The notes beneath the pieces are model-generated. The model saw only the letters and a program-made list of their open reading frames with translations, did no database searches and was not told the DNA's origin. A stretch of DNA of 64,000 nucleotides from Opisthocomus hoazin. Its lineage: Eukaryota; Chordata; Aves; Opisthocomiformes; Opisthocomidae. The DNA lies in contig NC_134436.1 of the NCBI RefSeq assembly GCF_030867145.1, forward strand, positions 6,200,001 to 6,264,000, read 5' to 3'. Position numbers and translations under genes: made by a program. Positions 38,205 through 50,150 of this stretch are shown piece after piece (the stretch's first letter is position 1; each line of letters begins with the position of its first letter).

Positions 38205-38430
38205 AATATCCAAGCTGATTTTAATTTGAAAAATATCACCTTAAAAAGATGCCGGTTCCCTGCTGTGAAAATTAAAACCATCTGGATGGAGTGATTTCAA
38301 ATAATTAATCTAGGTCTCCTTTGACACCGCTACTAATTAAAATATGATACCTTCCTCCTCCTTTTTACATAAAGAATTTAAATAAAGTTTAAAGATCTAA
38401 TAAAATAATGTCATAATTTAGAACTAAATG
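38205..38430. promoter_or_regulatory. AT-rich block with homeodomain-type sites
   Basis: A sharply AT-rich block begins after GC-rich sequence. It holds AATAATTAATC (about 38300-38310), ACTAATTAA (about 38332-38340) and several A/T-only runs, with no open frame and no recognised repeat. Its composition is typical of conserved non-coding elements near developmental genes. This is inferred from composition only. Confidence 0.3.
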
Positions 38431-41339
38431 GAAGTCACCTTTCCTCCAGGCTGCAAAGGTTACGCCGGCGCTGAGATCCCTCCTGGGCTAGTGCCACAGC
38501 ACAGACCGAGAAGCAGCGGATGGGCAAACGCCCAGTGCAGCACCCACACCAGTGAATACAGCGGCATATGTACCCCAGCACCCCGAGGAGGCTGGCGAGC
38601 CCCAGAGGTCATCCTGCACCCAATGTCTAGGAGTGGGGAGCAGAGTGAAGGAGGTTCGGCAGATGCTGCCTGCTCCCTGCTGTGACCCTAGCTGCCAAAG
38701 TACAAGCTAGGGCCACTAATGTACCCAATTCTGAAAAACCTGAGTCTTAAGATGCTGGAAACACGCTCTTATTTCTAGGGATCCTTGACCTCCTTTCCTA
38801 CAAGAGATCAGTGTGGATTTGGGGTAGGGTTCATACCCAGTTGACTTCCACATTAAGGCACCCGTTTCACATGATTCTCCTTTTTATGCCAGGCATGTAA
38901 ATGGGGGAGGATTTTCCCCTCTCTCCCTAAATTCTCTCAGGAGCCCAGACAGGGACCTTGGACAACACATCTGGTCAGCTAAAATCAGCTGGGATGAATC
39001 CCAGCCCTACAGGCTGCAACAAGAGTTTCTGGGGGACAGAGGTTGCCCCAGCAGAAGGGGCTGCTGAGGTCTCCCACCCCGCTCACATGCGGCAGGAGAA
39101 GAGCTCAGCCACCACCAGCAGGATTTAAATGAATGTAAACTGGATTCGTCTTGCTGTTTTGTTTCTGTGATAAAGATGCTATGGCCACAACAACAGTGCA
39201 AGGGAAAATCCAAGAGAACTTCCATTGAGAGCTCAGATAAAATAAGTGCCAGCAAGCTGCAGCAGCATCCCCACGGCAGTCTGCTGCTCAGGACACCTGC
39301 CTCCCAGCTCCATCAGTCCCTGGATACACCATAGAGAGATTACAATCTTTATTTTCAAAAGCCCTGCACTCTAGCCTTCAGATCAGGTATTATTGTTTAA
39401 ATTCTTTGACAGCTAGATATTCTGATATATTTTCCAGGGGAGGGGGGGAAAGAGCTAAAGAGAAAAGATGTCTTTAGAGAGCGAGATCTTCTGCTACATG
39501 CTTTTGCCTTATTGGCCCATTTAACCTAAACCTTCCTGAAAACTCCCACTGGAAGAGACTGGAATTCCTCACATGTCTAGGTGAAAAGGATTACATATAT
39601 ATGTTGAAAAGCTATCTTCCAGCTAAGAAAACATGAAGTCAGGGAGATATGTGAAGGTGGCAGAAAATACGCCAAATTATCTTTCAAATATTTCCTGGGA
39701 GTGGGAGGACAGGAGCCAGAAAAGCACAGGGAAAGCAAGGAGAAAGAGGGCACCTGAGAAGCGTAATGTTTACACAGTACCTATCAGAAAAGCCCAAGAG
39801 CCAGCCAGTTTCACATAAATAATGAGATAAAGGGGAAAACACAAGGAAGGTGCAGAAGGACTGGATACTTCAAGTCTATCCACCATTGCTTTTCTTTTTC
39901 CTAGCAGGTAAAAATCCTGCAAAAGGAACCATAGAGAGAAAGAAACTACAACCACTTCTTCCGCCCACGGGCACCTTGAAGCAGGCCAGCTAAAACAGAT
40001 TTTCTGGGGAAAAGGCTCTCAGAGGGGACCGAGATTTTGTTGCTTTTGTTGCACCTTTTTTCTGATACAATTACAAAGTTAGGGAAATGATTCTCAGCAC
40101 TTGAAACCATTTCTAGCTAGTGAAGAGGAAGGACAGACAGATGCGCCGTGGCTGGGACCGCAGCGTCCGTGATGGAGAGCGGCTTTCCAGTTTAGTAACT
40201 CTGACGCTGTGAACCGAGACCAAGTGCCTTTCCGTAGTTCACAGCACGTATGGCATCTGATGGGAGACTAAAATCTACTCTCTGGTAAGACTGAATCTTC
40301 CAGCGAGAACCCCAGCATGGCCAACAGTGCTTAAAATAGTTGAAACCTGCTCAAACATAGCCTGTCCCCTACTAAAACCACGCGAATCCTTTACATGGCC
40401 ACAAGGTAGGAGAGAACGACCCTGTCTCCACTTCACACCCATGACGTAATGACGAGGGAATAATGCCAAAATTAGGTAAAGTCTGGAGGGTCTAATAAAG
40501 TCCGCAGGCTACGAACAAGTGACGGAATCTAGGCTACATCCTCAAGTTTTGTTTGCACACTTGTACATTCCTCCAAACTGTACCATTTTAAACAGTTACA
40601 ACCCACACAGCCCAACTCCCTTCCCAATTATCCAGGTCCAAATCAGGAATAACCACCGAAATCAATACGGCTGGTACTCAGGAGGGCAGAGCCTGACCCA
40701 CATACCACTGCAATGAGCTCATCGAGTCCGTCTTGAGCGAGCATAGGATATATGTATGTCAAATTATTAAAAGGGATGGTTGTGGGGAGGAGGAGCGAGA
40801 GCAGCTCCACGATCCAGGCTCCAGGTATGTTCTTTTTTAAGCCGTGGATTTGCACAAGCAAGGGAACTACCTGGCGTTAGAATGGGGGGAGCGCACAGGG
40901 AGCAGCGCACCCAGGCTGTTAAAAAGGCCATCTCTCTAAATGAGGTTTTCTTTTAAACCTCGTTTAAACATCTTTTACTCAGTCAGCTGACGGAGTTAGG
41001 GAAAAAGACAGGACTGGGAGTGCACGAGTCCCTCAGAGCATCAACACACGCCAAGTGCCAAGTCCCCGGCGGAACTTCTCCATGCCCGATTTTGGGGTGG
41101 GAAGGGGAGCAGGACTGAGGGCTCTGTGTGAACAAAGCAAAGACTGCAGAGACAACCTGCCACCCGCGCAACAGCCTCGGTAGCTCTCAGGAACCAGACA
41201 GGTTAAATATTTGCACGGGAGACATCAGAAGAAAATCCATAATGCAGCAAAGGCCTCAAAGGCATTTACACTGCAGCAACCTGATCCCGCAAATACTTTC
41301 ACACAAAGGACTTCACACACATCGGAAGCCCCTTGAGTG

Positions 41340-41401
41340 CTGATAAAGACCCCTACATGGCTTCCGGGTCCTGATAAAGACCCCTGCATGGCTTCAGGCT
41401 C
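41340..41401 (+). repeat. 31-base tandem duplication, two copies
   Basis: The unit starting CTGATAAAGACCCC at 41340-41370 is repeated at 41371-41401 with three differences. It is a small local duplication. Each copy carries TGATAA (GATA-like). Confidence 0.85.
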
Positions 41402-44400
41402 TCTGCCACCAGCTGCATGGCTGGACACATTGGGAGTACGGCTTTGGACACGGAGTTCCAAGCCTCCCCCCTTCCCAGCCCTCCTCAGGGCTGTCTCCTC
41501 ACCCTGCCTACCTGCCACCACCCCAAGGGCTTGCTTCGATGGAGCAAAGTGCAGGACTGCAGCACTTTTAGCAGAGAAAGGGCTAGCATTCCCTTTCCTC
41601 GTGCACTCTGGGACACCTTCCTCTGGGTTTCAGCTGACAGGAGCTTCAGGCTCCGGGAGATGCTCTCAGGCAATCCCATCTGCAGACAGCCATCTAACAC
41701 CGAGCAGGCGTCCTGTCCCGTTTCCAGGATGCTGAGCCATCCCCTCGGCGCTCACTGGGCACGTCTACGTGACACGAGGCCAAGACATGCGGAAATATCC
41801 GTGCTGGTGCCAGCCACGCCAGCCCGAGTACCCAGCCCAAGGCAGATGTGCGAGCAGGACGCGCTGCCGCAGCGGTTAACCCCGCGGGGCGCACAGACCG
41901 AGATACCGGGTAATAAAACATCACTCACACGCTAGCGAAACCTCCGCTATTTAAGCCCGTCATGCCATTAGTGGTCTCACCTTTAGGGACACCCACTCAA
42001 GAAATTCCACTACCAGTTCAGCGGTAGCTAACAAAACACACCCAGGGAACGATGCTGAGCTGCTGATGTTCCCTGAGCTTCTCAGGGACCATCTTGGGGA
42101 GAGCCTGCCTCCCCATCCTCTAGCAGATGCGTTGCTTGTGCCAGAATGGGAATACCAAGAACAAAAAGGAGATTGTGAAGCAAAGAAGTGCTCTTCTCAG
42201 GACTGCCCAGGCTCCTAAAGGATGACAAAGCTTTCAGACGCAGTCCCCACAAACTAACTCTATTCACCACATCTTGGGAGAAGCTTAAATGAAAATTCGC
42301 TAATTTGAGGTCTTTTATCAGTCCATGCACATCAAAATCATTTGATAGTTTAGCTGACGTAAAACTAGAATAAATACCAAGGTAGGTCTTACAGATTTTG
42401 CCCAACTTAAATGAAAATTTAATAAATCCCTGAATCTGCAGTTGTGTGAAAAACAAGACGTAAAAAATATCTGAGGACAGCATTAAAATTGTATGTACCA
42501 TGTTACTGGCCCAAGCCTGCACTACCCAGAGCCTGGTCATCATTTACCCATGTGCAAAATGAATATAAAATACTGTCATTCTGACACGGAGCCATTTGCA
42601 CCCATTTGTAGATCTAAGAAAACAGGACTAAGCAGTGGGGAATCAGACTTGGCCTCTCACAGACGTTTTATACATAATTTACCATAAGAGACACTAAAAA
42701 TATTTTGGCAGTTGCTTCAATGATGGTGAATAAGCTTATTTAGATGAGATTCAGTAAAACTGGAGGCTTTAGCTTGTGTGCTTTAAAAGTGCCTGGGCGG
42801 GGAGCAGCAGTGAACAAATCCTGCACTGAACTTTGCCACCTGCACGCTCGCAATGACTAAGAAGCAAGCCTGGAAAGAGAAACGTTAAAAATGTTAGCAC
42901 AGAAATTCCTCTATCTCACCAGGGTGTCTTGCTGCCTCCAAACACAGCTCAAGTGGACAGTATTGCTACAGAGGCAGGAAAACTGCTTGACAAGCTGCCA
43001 GGCTCCGAGTCTGGAATTAGTGAAGGATGAGCCTCAAAAAAGTTCAGAAGCTCTGTTATGCTTGAAAAAGCACCTAAAATGAAAAATAAAGGGCCAAACC
43101 CCGATGTCTTTGATCATTCTCATTTGAATAAACTCCTACTGACACAGTCAAGCCCAGCAGACAAGGACCTCAGAAGCTGGCCCGGAGCGCCCAGCTGAAA
43201 TGCATCCAAAGCACTGGAGTCTCTTGGGCCTGGAAATAGCGTGAACCTCTCCCGTCCCGCAGAGGGTTAGAATTACCGCAACAACAAACCCCGCTGAAGT
43301 TGTTTTGACTCTCTTGTTCCCAGTCTCAGCTGAACCCAATAAAAATACTGATGTACACAAAAATAACAATAAGCAGAGAACGACAACTACGGGAACCCCA
43401 TGTACTCTTGCTTCTCCAAAGCTGCTTTATCTGTGGCCAGACGTGTAGGACAGACCACATCTACTCCGAAGCACTCACCCACCTCTCCTGGGCAACCCGG
43501 CGGCTGCCTGCTCGTCCTCAGCAATGAAGTAGGTGTGATGTTAGCACCACCACAACCTCCTACCGAGGAGTCTGAAACACAGAAATCTCTCCTGTATGCC
43601 AACACCACGATGGTTTCACGTACTCCAGAAGTTAGTCCCACCAGGCTCCACTGCTGTATTTGCGCGTGCTCCAAAATGGGGCTGATCAGGAGAAACATGT
43701 AGAGTATTTGCAGTGTTAGCTGAATTAAGATTATCAGCCATGCCTGATACAAAAAGATGCTAGGTTCTACCATGCAGGTTTTATTATTCTGTGACCTCCA
43801 GTAAAAGTTGAAATTATGACAATTTTATGGCTAGAAATACAGGCACGCTCTTGCATTTTCTCAGAGGGGCCCATTGTTCTGACACATGGGGGAAATTCCT
43901 CTCTGTTTTAAGATTTTAAACAGGGTTTGCTCTTACAAACGGACGCAAACACAAAGATATCCGACTCCTTAATGCTTGTGCTGCTGATGCTCACTTTTGC
44001 CATACAAAAGATAATACACTACTAAATGAAGTATACGCAATCGTCAGTCCCCGATAAGAGTATGAGAGTGTGACTAGTTTGGGGTAGGGCCTGAAAGAGG
44101 GGAACAAGAACTCATTTTCTGTAGCACCTGAGGACAGGCATCGTCTGGAACCACATGCAGCCAGAGCAAGTCCCTTGGGCGAAGCACCTTGGAGGAGGGT
44201 CCTCTGCATCGGTCCCTGTGAAAAGGTCTCTCCTCACAGACGCAGCACAATTGTTTCAGCTATTCTCAGAGCAGCAGCAACGGAAATAACAACAAAATTC
44301 AGGTATCACACTAACTCTGCCTTTAGCACCTTTGGTTTCATATATTTATTTTAGGAAACACATTCATCACAGGGCTTTTCTTAAACTATTACCCCCAGTC

Positions 44401-45716
44401 CACAGCATAGGTAAAACTATTTCCTTGCCTTTTACTGCATTTTAACTGCATGAGAACTTTTAAAAGTTTGGATTTGTGTTTTTTTTTTCTTTTCCTAGAG
44501 TCATTTGGGACAAAAGGCATCTGGCACTGGGTATTTAAATAAGACCTGGCAGAACTGTAAAATTAGTTTTATGTTTTAATAAAGGTACTTTAAAAAAATC
44601 TCAAATATAATTCTGCATTCAAACCATAAGTGCTTGGATTAAGAAAAGGAGATCCCATGTTAAATCTTAATACAAAAAGTAAATCAAGTACAGAACTAAG
44701 CCAGTCTTCATCTGCGGCGTGATACACAAGAGCAGCAAAGAAAAGAGGCATTATCTCTAATAGCTTATTTTGGGGTATTCTGGGTTTAAAGAATCAGCAC
44801 TGACAGTGTAAAATCTGCATTATATTATATGTTACTTTTCCCAGTTTCAGTTTATCTAGAGACCCAGGTCACCTATAAAGCTCAGACTCAGCCCCATGTT
44901 TCCATCCAAAATTTTCTCAGTCCTGTTCTCTCCTCCCCGCACTAGAGCATCCCTCCCTCCCCTCCCCACCCCGGGGCGGTGGCCCCATGGATCCGCGCAG
45001 GGGACGGTCCCTCAAGGCAGTGGGTGCCATGCTGGCAGGTGACCCCGCTGCTGTAGGTGCCCAGCCTGTACCCGCCCCAACACGGAGAGACAGAGCTCGT
45101 TTAGCTTGGAGAGCTCTTCAGCCAGCTCTTTAATCAACACATAATTCTCTTCGAAAATCTTCAGACACAGAAAGGACAAAACCCACAGGAGAAATCCTCC
45201 TTCCAGCACTCGCTACACCGTGCCAGCAAGCACGTCCCACCTTCCTGTCGGGACACCTTGCTGCTGTCCTATTTTATCTCCTTCTACAATCTTTGCAGCA
45301 GACAGGAGAAGGAAATTCCCCGCTGCAATTCACACACAGCAGATGAAATATTTCAAGGCAGCCCTGACAGCCACATCTCCATGCCAAGCCCGAGGAGCAG
45401 GGCTGCCCCTTACCTTTGCCACGGGAGGATGAAGCCACCTTAGAAACCTGCCAAGGTGACCAAGTCACCCCACACCTGCTGCCACCACCCGAGCTCAGCT
45501 GACTGCCGCTGCTATAGGAGGGGCTGCCAGTGCCCATGACACCCCCCACCGCCAGAGCCACCGGCACGAAGGAGCCTGAGAACGTGCCATGCAGCCTGTG
45601 GGGCAAGCAACAGCCCTTGGCAAACACCACCTCATTCATGAGGGCTTTATAGCCCAGCGCAGTGTTGCAGCCACCCTGGGACTGACCCACGGCAGAAGAG
45701 AGTCATTTCTCCATCT

Positions 45717-45815
45717 GAATCATAGAACCATTTAGGTTGGAAAAGACCTCTAAGATCATCCAGTCCAACCATCAGCCCAGCACCACCATGCCTGCTAAAC
45801 CACGTCCTGGACCCT
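45717..45815 (-). mobile_element. CR1 LINE 3' fragment
   Basis: GAATCATAGAACCATTTAGG, then TTGGAAAAGACCTCTAAGAT and CATCCAGTCCAACCATCAGC, matches the complement of a CR1 3' end of the TTTAGGTTGGAAAAGACC subtype. Only about 100 bases remain. Confidence 0.88.
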
Positions 45816-46064
45816 CCAAGGAACTGGCTAACTTGAACTGGGGAGCCTCTGTGCAGACTCCTGGTGGGGAAAGCAGATGGCTTTCCCTAAACCCAAGCAC
45901 CCACCAGGCCTGGCCCTCCACCGAAGTCGCCAAGTGAGCAGAGACCCTTTGTGGATCAGGGAAGAGGGAAGGGAAGATCTGCAGGTGCGAGCAGGCTCGG
46001 GCCAGCCTCCAGCCTCCCCACAGCAACAGCCATGCCGCCCTCCTCCTCCCTGCCTCCAGCTGCC

Positions 46065-46650
46065 CCGACCTGCCGTTCCGCTGCAGGTCCACCTCCGGCG
46101 TGAAGAGCTAAAGCTCATCCCCCGACCGACCGCCACGAATGAAAAGGAGACAAAAAAGCAGGATGCTGGTGAATGAGGGCAGTGGGTGGCCGAGGGCCCC
46201 GGGCTGGCGCGCTCCCCATACAGCAGGCACAGCCAAGTGTGTCTGGCACCAGACAATTATTTCGCTGGAGGGGTGTGAGGCGGGAGCGCCGAGAGCCATT
46301 CTCACGGCGAAGCAACCAGCCATGTCGGCTAACAAAACCCGCTCGCCGGGAAGCGTCCCTCTCCCTGCTCCCATCTCCTCGCCGGGCTTCGGGATTTGGG
46401 GGTTTTTTTCCTTCTGTGTTGTCCTTCCTGCTGGGGCATTTGCAGCTCTGAAAAAACAGCAGGTCAAACATCCTCACACGGTGTATTTAGTGCTTCCCCT
46501 CGGGTTTCCGCGGCTTCCCTGCCATTTTCCTACCGGCCTCGGGAGCGCGGCAGTATTTATGGGGTAGCGAGCTGACCCCTCGGCTGCGGTGGGCGAGAGT
46601 GCCTGACGTTAAGTGCTGCTAATGCGTTTCGCATTTGTGCTCGGGGGCAG
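46065..46650. promoter_or_regulatory. Intronic CpG island
   Basis: By hand count there are about 43 CpG dinucleotides in about 585 bases of clearly GC-rich sequence, so it approximately meets the usual island criteria. It ends abruptly at an AT-rich stretch (46680-46760, containing GGTTAATTATAATTTATAC). It sits in the middle of the large FGF18 intron, about 15 kb from the nearest upstream exon in view. I see no exon with good splice sites beside it. Overlapping frames up to 142 codons on both strands are explained by the lack of stops in CpG-rich DNA. Confidence 0.55.
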
Positions 46651-47051
46651 GAAATCTCAACTTCCAGTGCCAAGGGGTTAATTATAATTTATACAGCAAG
46701 ATCTCAGGCTGTGTTTTTTTTTTCTCCAGCTAATTAAGAGGTACAATTACCTTCGAGAATCAAAGGGATGTTTTGGTACCCAGCTCTTAGAAACAGATTA
46801 CAGGCACTTAAAACATGAGGGCATCTTTGCTTTGCTGCATGTGCTTAGTTTTTGATTTAGATCATTAACAAGAAACTGTCATATTCCTGACTCACCACCA
46901 CAACGTACTGGAGACCACCTATGGAAGCCATTGCCATAGGTAACACAGAGCATTGCTGCTTTCCCAGCGATTACCTGCATTTCCAGTGACGTGTTTTACT
47001 GATACATCACCTGCCGCTCAGGGCTCTGGCAAAACTTTCTGCTTAGTAATT

Positions 47052-47111
47052 GTTGGACCTAATGATCTTAGAGCTCTTTTCCAACCTTAATGATTCCACG
47101 ATTCTATGATA
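47052..47111 (+). mobile_element. CR1 LINE 3' end fragment
   Basis: GTTGGACCTAATGATCTTAG, then CTTTTCCAACCTTAATGATT and CCACGATTCTATGATAG, is a CR1 3' terminus in the + orientation, including one and a half copies of the terminal ATTCTATGAT-type repeat. Confidence 0.85.
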
Positions 47112-50052
47112 GCCTTGAGGTGGGCAATACCTAAAGAGACCAGTCTGCGCTCAGACTGCAAGCCCAGGACTACTTACTCCCCAGGCAAATGGCAGGTTGA
47201 TGAACATTATTGTTGTGTTAGTAATAATGATTATTAAATGGCCCCAGACAGCACGGCGGTCCCTCTGCATTGCCCTCTTCTGCCCAATGTCTCAGTGCAA
47301 AGGGGGAACCACTCGCCAGCCAGGCCATGGGAACTGGAGACGAGGGATAATTAGCAGCACTGGTGCCAAGGGTAGAAATGAGCACCCAACATGGCTGCAC
47401 AGCCAGGGAGGCCAGCATGCAGCACCCATGGGACCCACCTCCAGCAGCTCCAGCCATGGGGACGTGCCAGGCAAACAGTGCTGGGGCTGGGGGCGAGTCC
47501 GTCACCTCCCGCCACCGCCCTCCGTCGTCTCCTCACCTTCATGTTTGTGCAGAGCTTTAACAGTTACAGGGCTCTCTTTCTCACCACTCTCGGAGGTGTT
47601 TGCAGAGCCATTTGTAAAGGGTTAATGTAATTGAATATTCAGATGTAGGGAGAGAGGGGGTTTGGACTATAGACAGAAAGAAAAGGTTCTGGGGAGCCCT
47701 TAAAGTCCCACTCCAGGGAGTCACTGGGGTTACGCACCAAATGCAGGCTGCAACCTCAGCTTGACTTGGCACAGGTTGCGCAAATACATCTTCCACCATT
47801 CATTATTTTTTAGGGATGCAGTGGGCTATTACTCTCTGGGAAATTAAGTGCTTAAGTTCAAAACTGATGCTGTATAATTGTCAGCAGACCACATACGCTG
47901 CAGGCTGTCATGCATCCGTACCATCAGCCTCCACCCTGACCCAAAACACAACCAGGAGCAGACACAAGGCTGGCAGTGGCAATGAAGACCAACAGCATCA
48001 GGACCACGAGGAACGTCTGTCCGTGTGGGTTAGAAACGAAGCTCACGCTGCCAACGCCAAGAGGGGAGCTCAGCAGCTGGTATCCAACGCCAGCGACGCT
48101 CTGCCTACAGCCTGATGACACCGCGGCAGGTCTGTCAGGCTGCCCTTTGATGTGCCAACAGCAGCCAACTCGCTGTGTCGAATCTGCCGCAAAGCGGGCC
48201 GAAGCACACAAGCCAGAAGCACGCCGTGTGAAGCACTGTTGTTAAATTAGGAGGAGATAACGCAGTCGAGAGCTCGGCATGGAGAGATACCGACAGGTAC
48301 AGCTCATCTCAAAGGAGATCACAGAAGTTCATTTAGAAACCTGGCAGCCAACACATCCCTACAGGTATTTCTATCCCTTGAAGCCACTCTTCGATAGGCG
48401 GTTGCCGGAGAAAGGGCACGGCAGTTGTCATAAGCCATTTTACAAGAACATCTGCAAACCCGTACCAAGCAGAGCGTTTCCAGTTCTACAGGAGTCACCA
48501 AACAGAATATTCTGTTTCACTGCAGGAGACTGAGCACAGATCAGGAAGGCTTTCCTATGTAAAGGCTGACAATACTCAGGGTGGAAGAGGGGACGGTATT
48601 TTTTGTAGGGTTTCTTACATAGTAATTCCTGTGTACAGGCAGGCGTCTCTCCTTGCACCAGGTACGGCAACAGGGGCTGGTGCAGACAAGATGCTGGGAA
48701 AGGACCTGGCTCAGCACTGGAAAAAGCAAGACAGGGATTACAAAACTGTTGCTTGTAGCCCTGGCTTAAGCCACTAACCTGCATGACATTGAGTGAAAAG
48801 GACTTGTAAATGCTTAATCAGCAACACGACCCAGTTTACAGGAAAAAAAAAAAAAGAAAGGAAGGGCAGATCTAGAGGGAAATACATATATACCAGCATT
48901 ACCTTTCCCTACAGCTTGCTATTTATTGAAGCAGCAGCAAAAGCTCCAGTGCACTTCAGAATACAAACGCTGACACGGAAATTCAGAGCCCTGAACTGCT
49001 TCCAACAGGGAAAATATACTGACCGCAGTCTGTTTGGAGGTCAAACAAAATCAATAGCCTTTCTCTCCAGTCTGTCTCTAAACTAAGCTTCTTTCAAAGA
49101 CATCCAGAGAAAATGGATCATCTTTTGTTGTTGTGTGTGGTTTTGGGCTGGGCTTTTTTTGTTTTGCTTTTTGTAAGTGGTCAAACATTCATACGACTAG
49201 AAGAAACTCCTTCCTCCCTCAACGTACTGAAAGGATTGTATAGAGGTCAAAACTGCCCATCAGTTTTACTACACAATAGATGAGCTATCCACTTCTTGGG
49301 GAGGAAACCAAGCTGGAAGCCGCTTAACACTCGCTAAGAGAGGAAAAAATAAATCAATGTATTTGCTCGATTGAGCTACATTTAAAGCTGGTTGTCAATT
49401 AGTTCAACACAGTTTGCTGTTACAGAGCACAACAATTTAGCCCCAGGAGCTGAAGTTTGCTGCGTTTCCTCAGATTCCTCCTGCTGAGAAACAGATAGCG
49501 GCTGCAGGCAGGTCAGGCACTGAGGAGGAGGAGTGAGGCTGGGAGTCACAGCCGCAGAGCTGGAGCTGGTAAAGGGAGCCTGACATAGGATACAGCAGGA
49601 CTGGGGGCTCCTTTCTTCCATTCAAAGCGTACAGTCAACCAGACTTATGTCCAGAAAGGAGCAGAGATGAGAACTGGTTACAGTGCTGGTACAAAGTGTG
49701 CCTCTCCACTCCACCTTTGACAATAAACTACGTTTTACACACCCTTGTGCACGATGGCATCATCTTTACAGACATTAGGTGGGTCAATCCAAGCTGAGGG
49801 AAAAGTGCAAAGGACTAAAGTTGTAGAATGGAAAACCTTGCCTACATACAGTTTTTTAAATAATATAAATTCTTAAAAATCTCAATACAAAAATCACAAG
49901 GAGAAAAGGGAAGGACAAACCATGAAAAGACACTTGCTAAGGGTCCCACTGAGCACATCCAAAGGAGAACCACTGCCTTCAAAGCAACAGATCATTAATG
50001 ACTCTGTCTCTCAGTTCTGTTCTGATAATCAGTGTTGAAAGACACTCACCAA

Positions 50053-50150
50053 ACCACAAAATCATTTATGCTGGAAAAGATCTCCGAAGGTTATCCAGCC
50101 TAACCCTCTGCTCAAAGGAGGACCACCAGGGCTAGAGACCATTGCTCCTT
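50053..50150 (-). mobile_element. Diverged CR1 LINE 3' fragment
   Basis: CACAAAATCATTTATGCTGG, then AAAAGATCTCCGAAGGTTAT and CCAGCCTAACCCTCTGCTCA, resembles the complement of a CR1 3' end but with many substitutions. The right boundary is vague. Confidence 0.7.

Noticed and set aside
42540..42580. Resemblance to the tail of MIR/L2-type repeats (ATGTGCAAAATGAATATAAA)
   Set aside because: Too short and too diverged to separate from chance in AT-rich DNA.
46139..46567. 142-codon + strand frame and several minus-strand frames over the CpG island
   Set aside because: CpG- and GC-rich DNA has few stops. Frames on both strands overlap fully and none has a recognisable domain.
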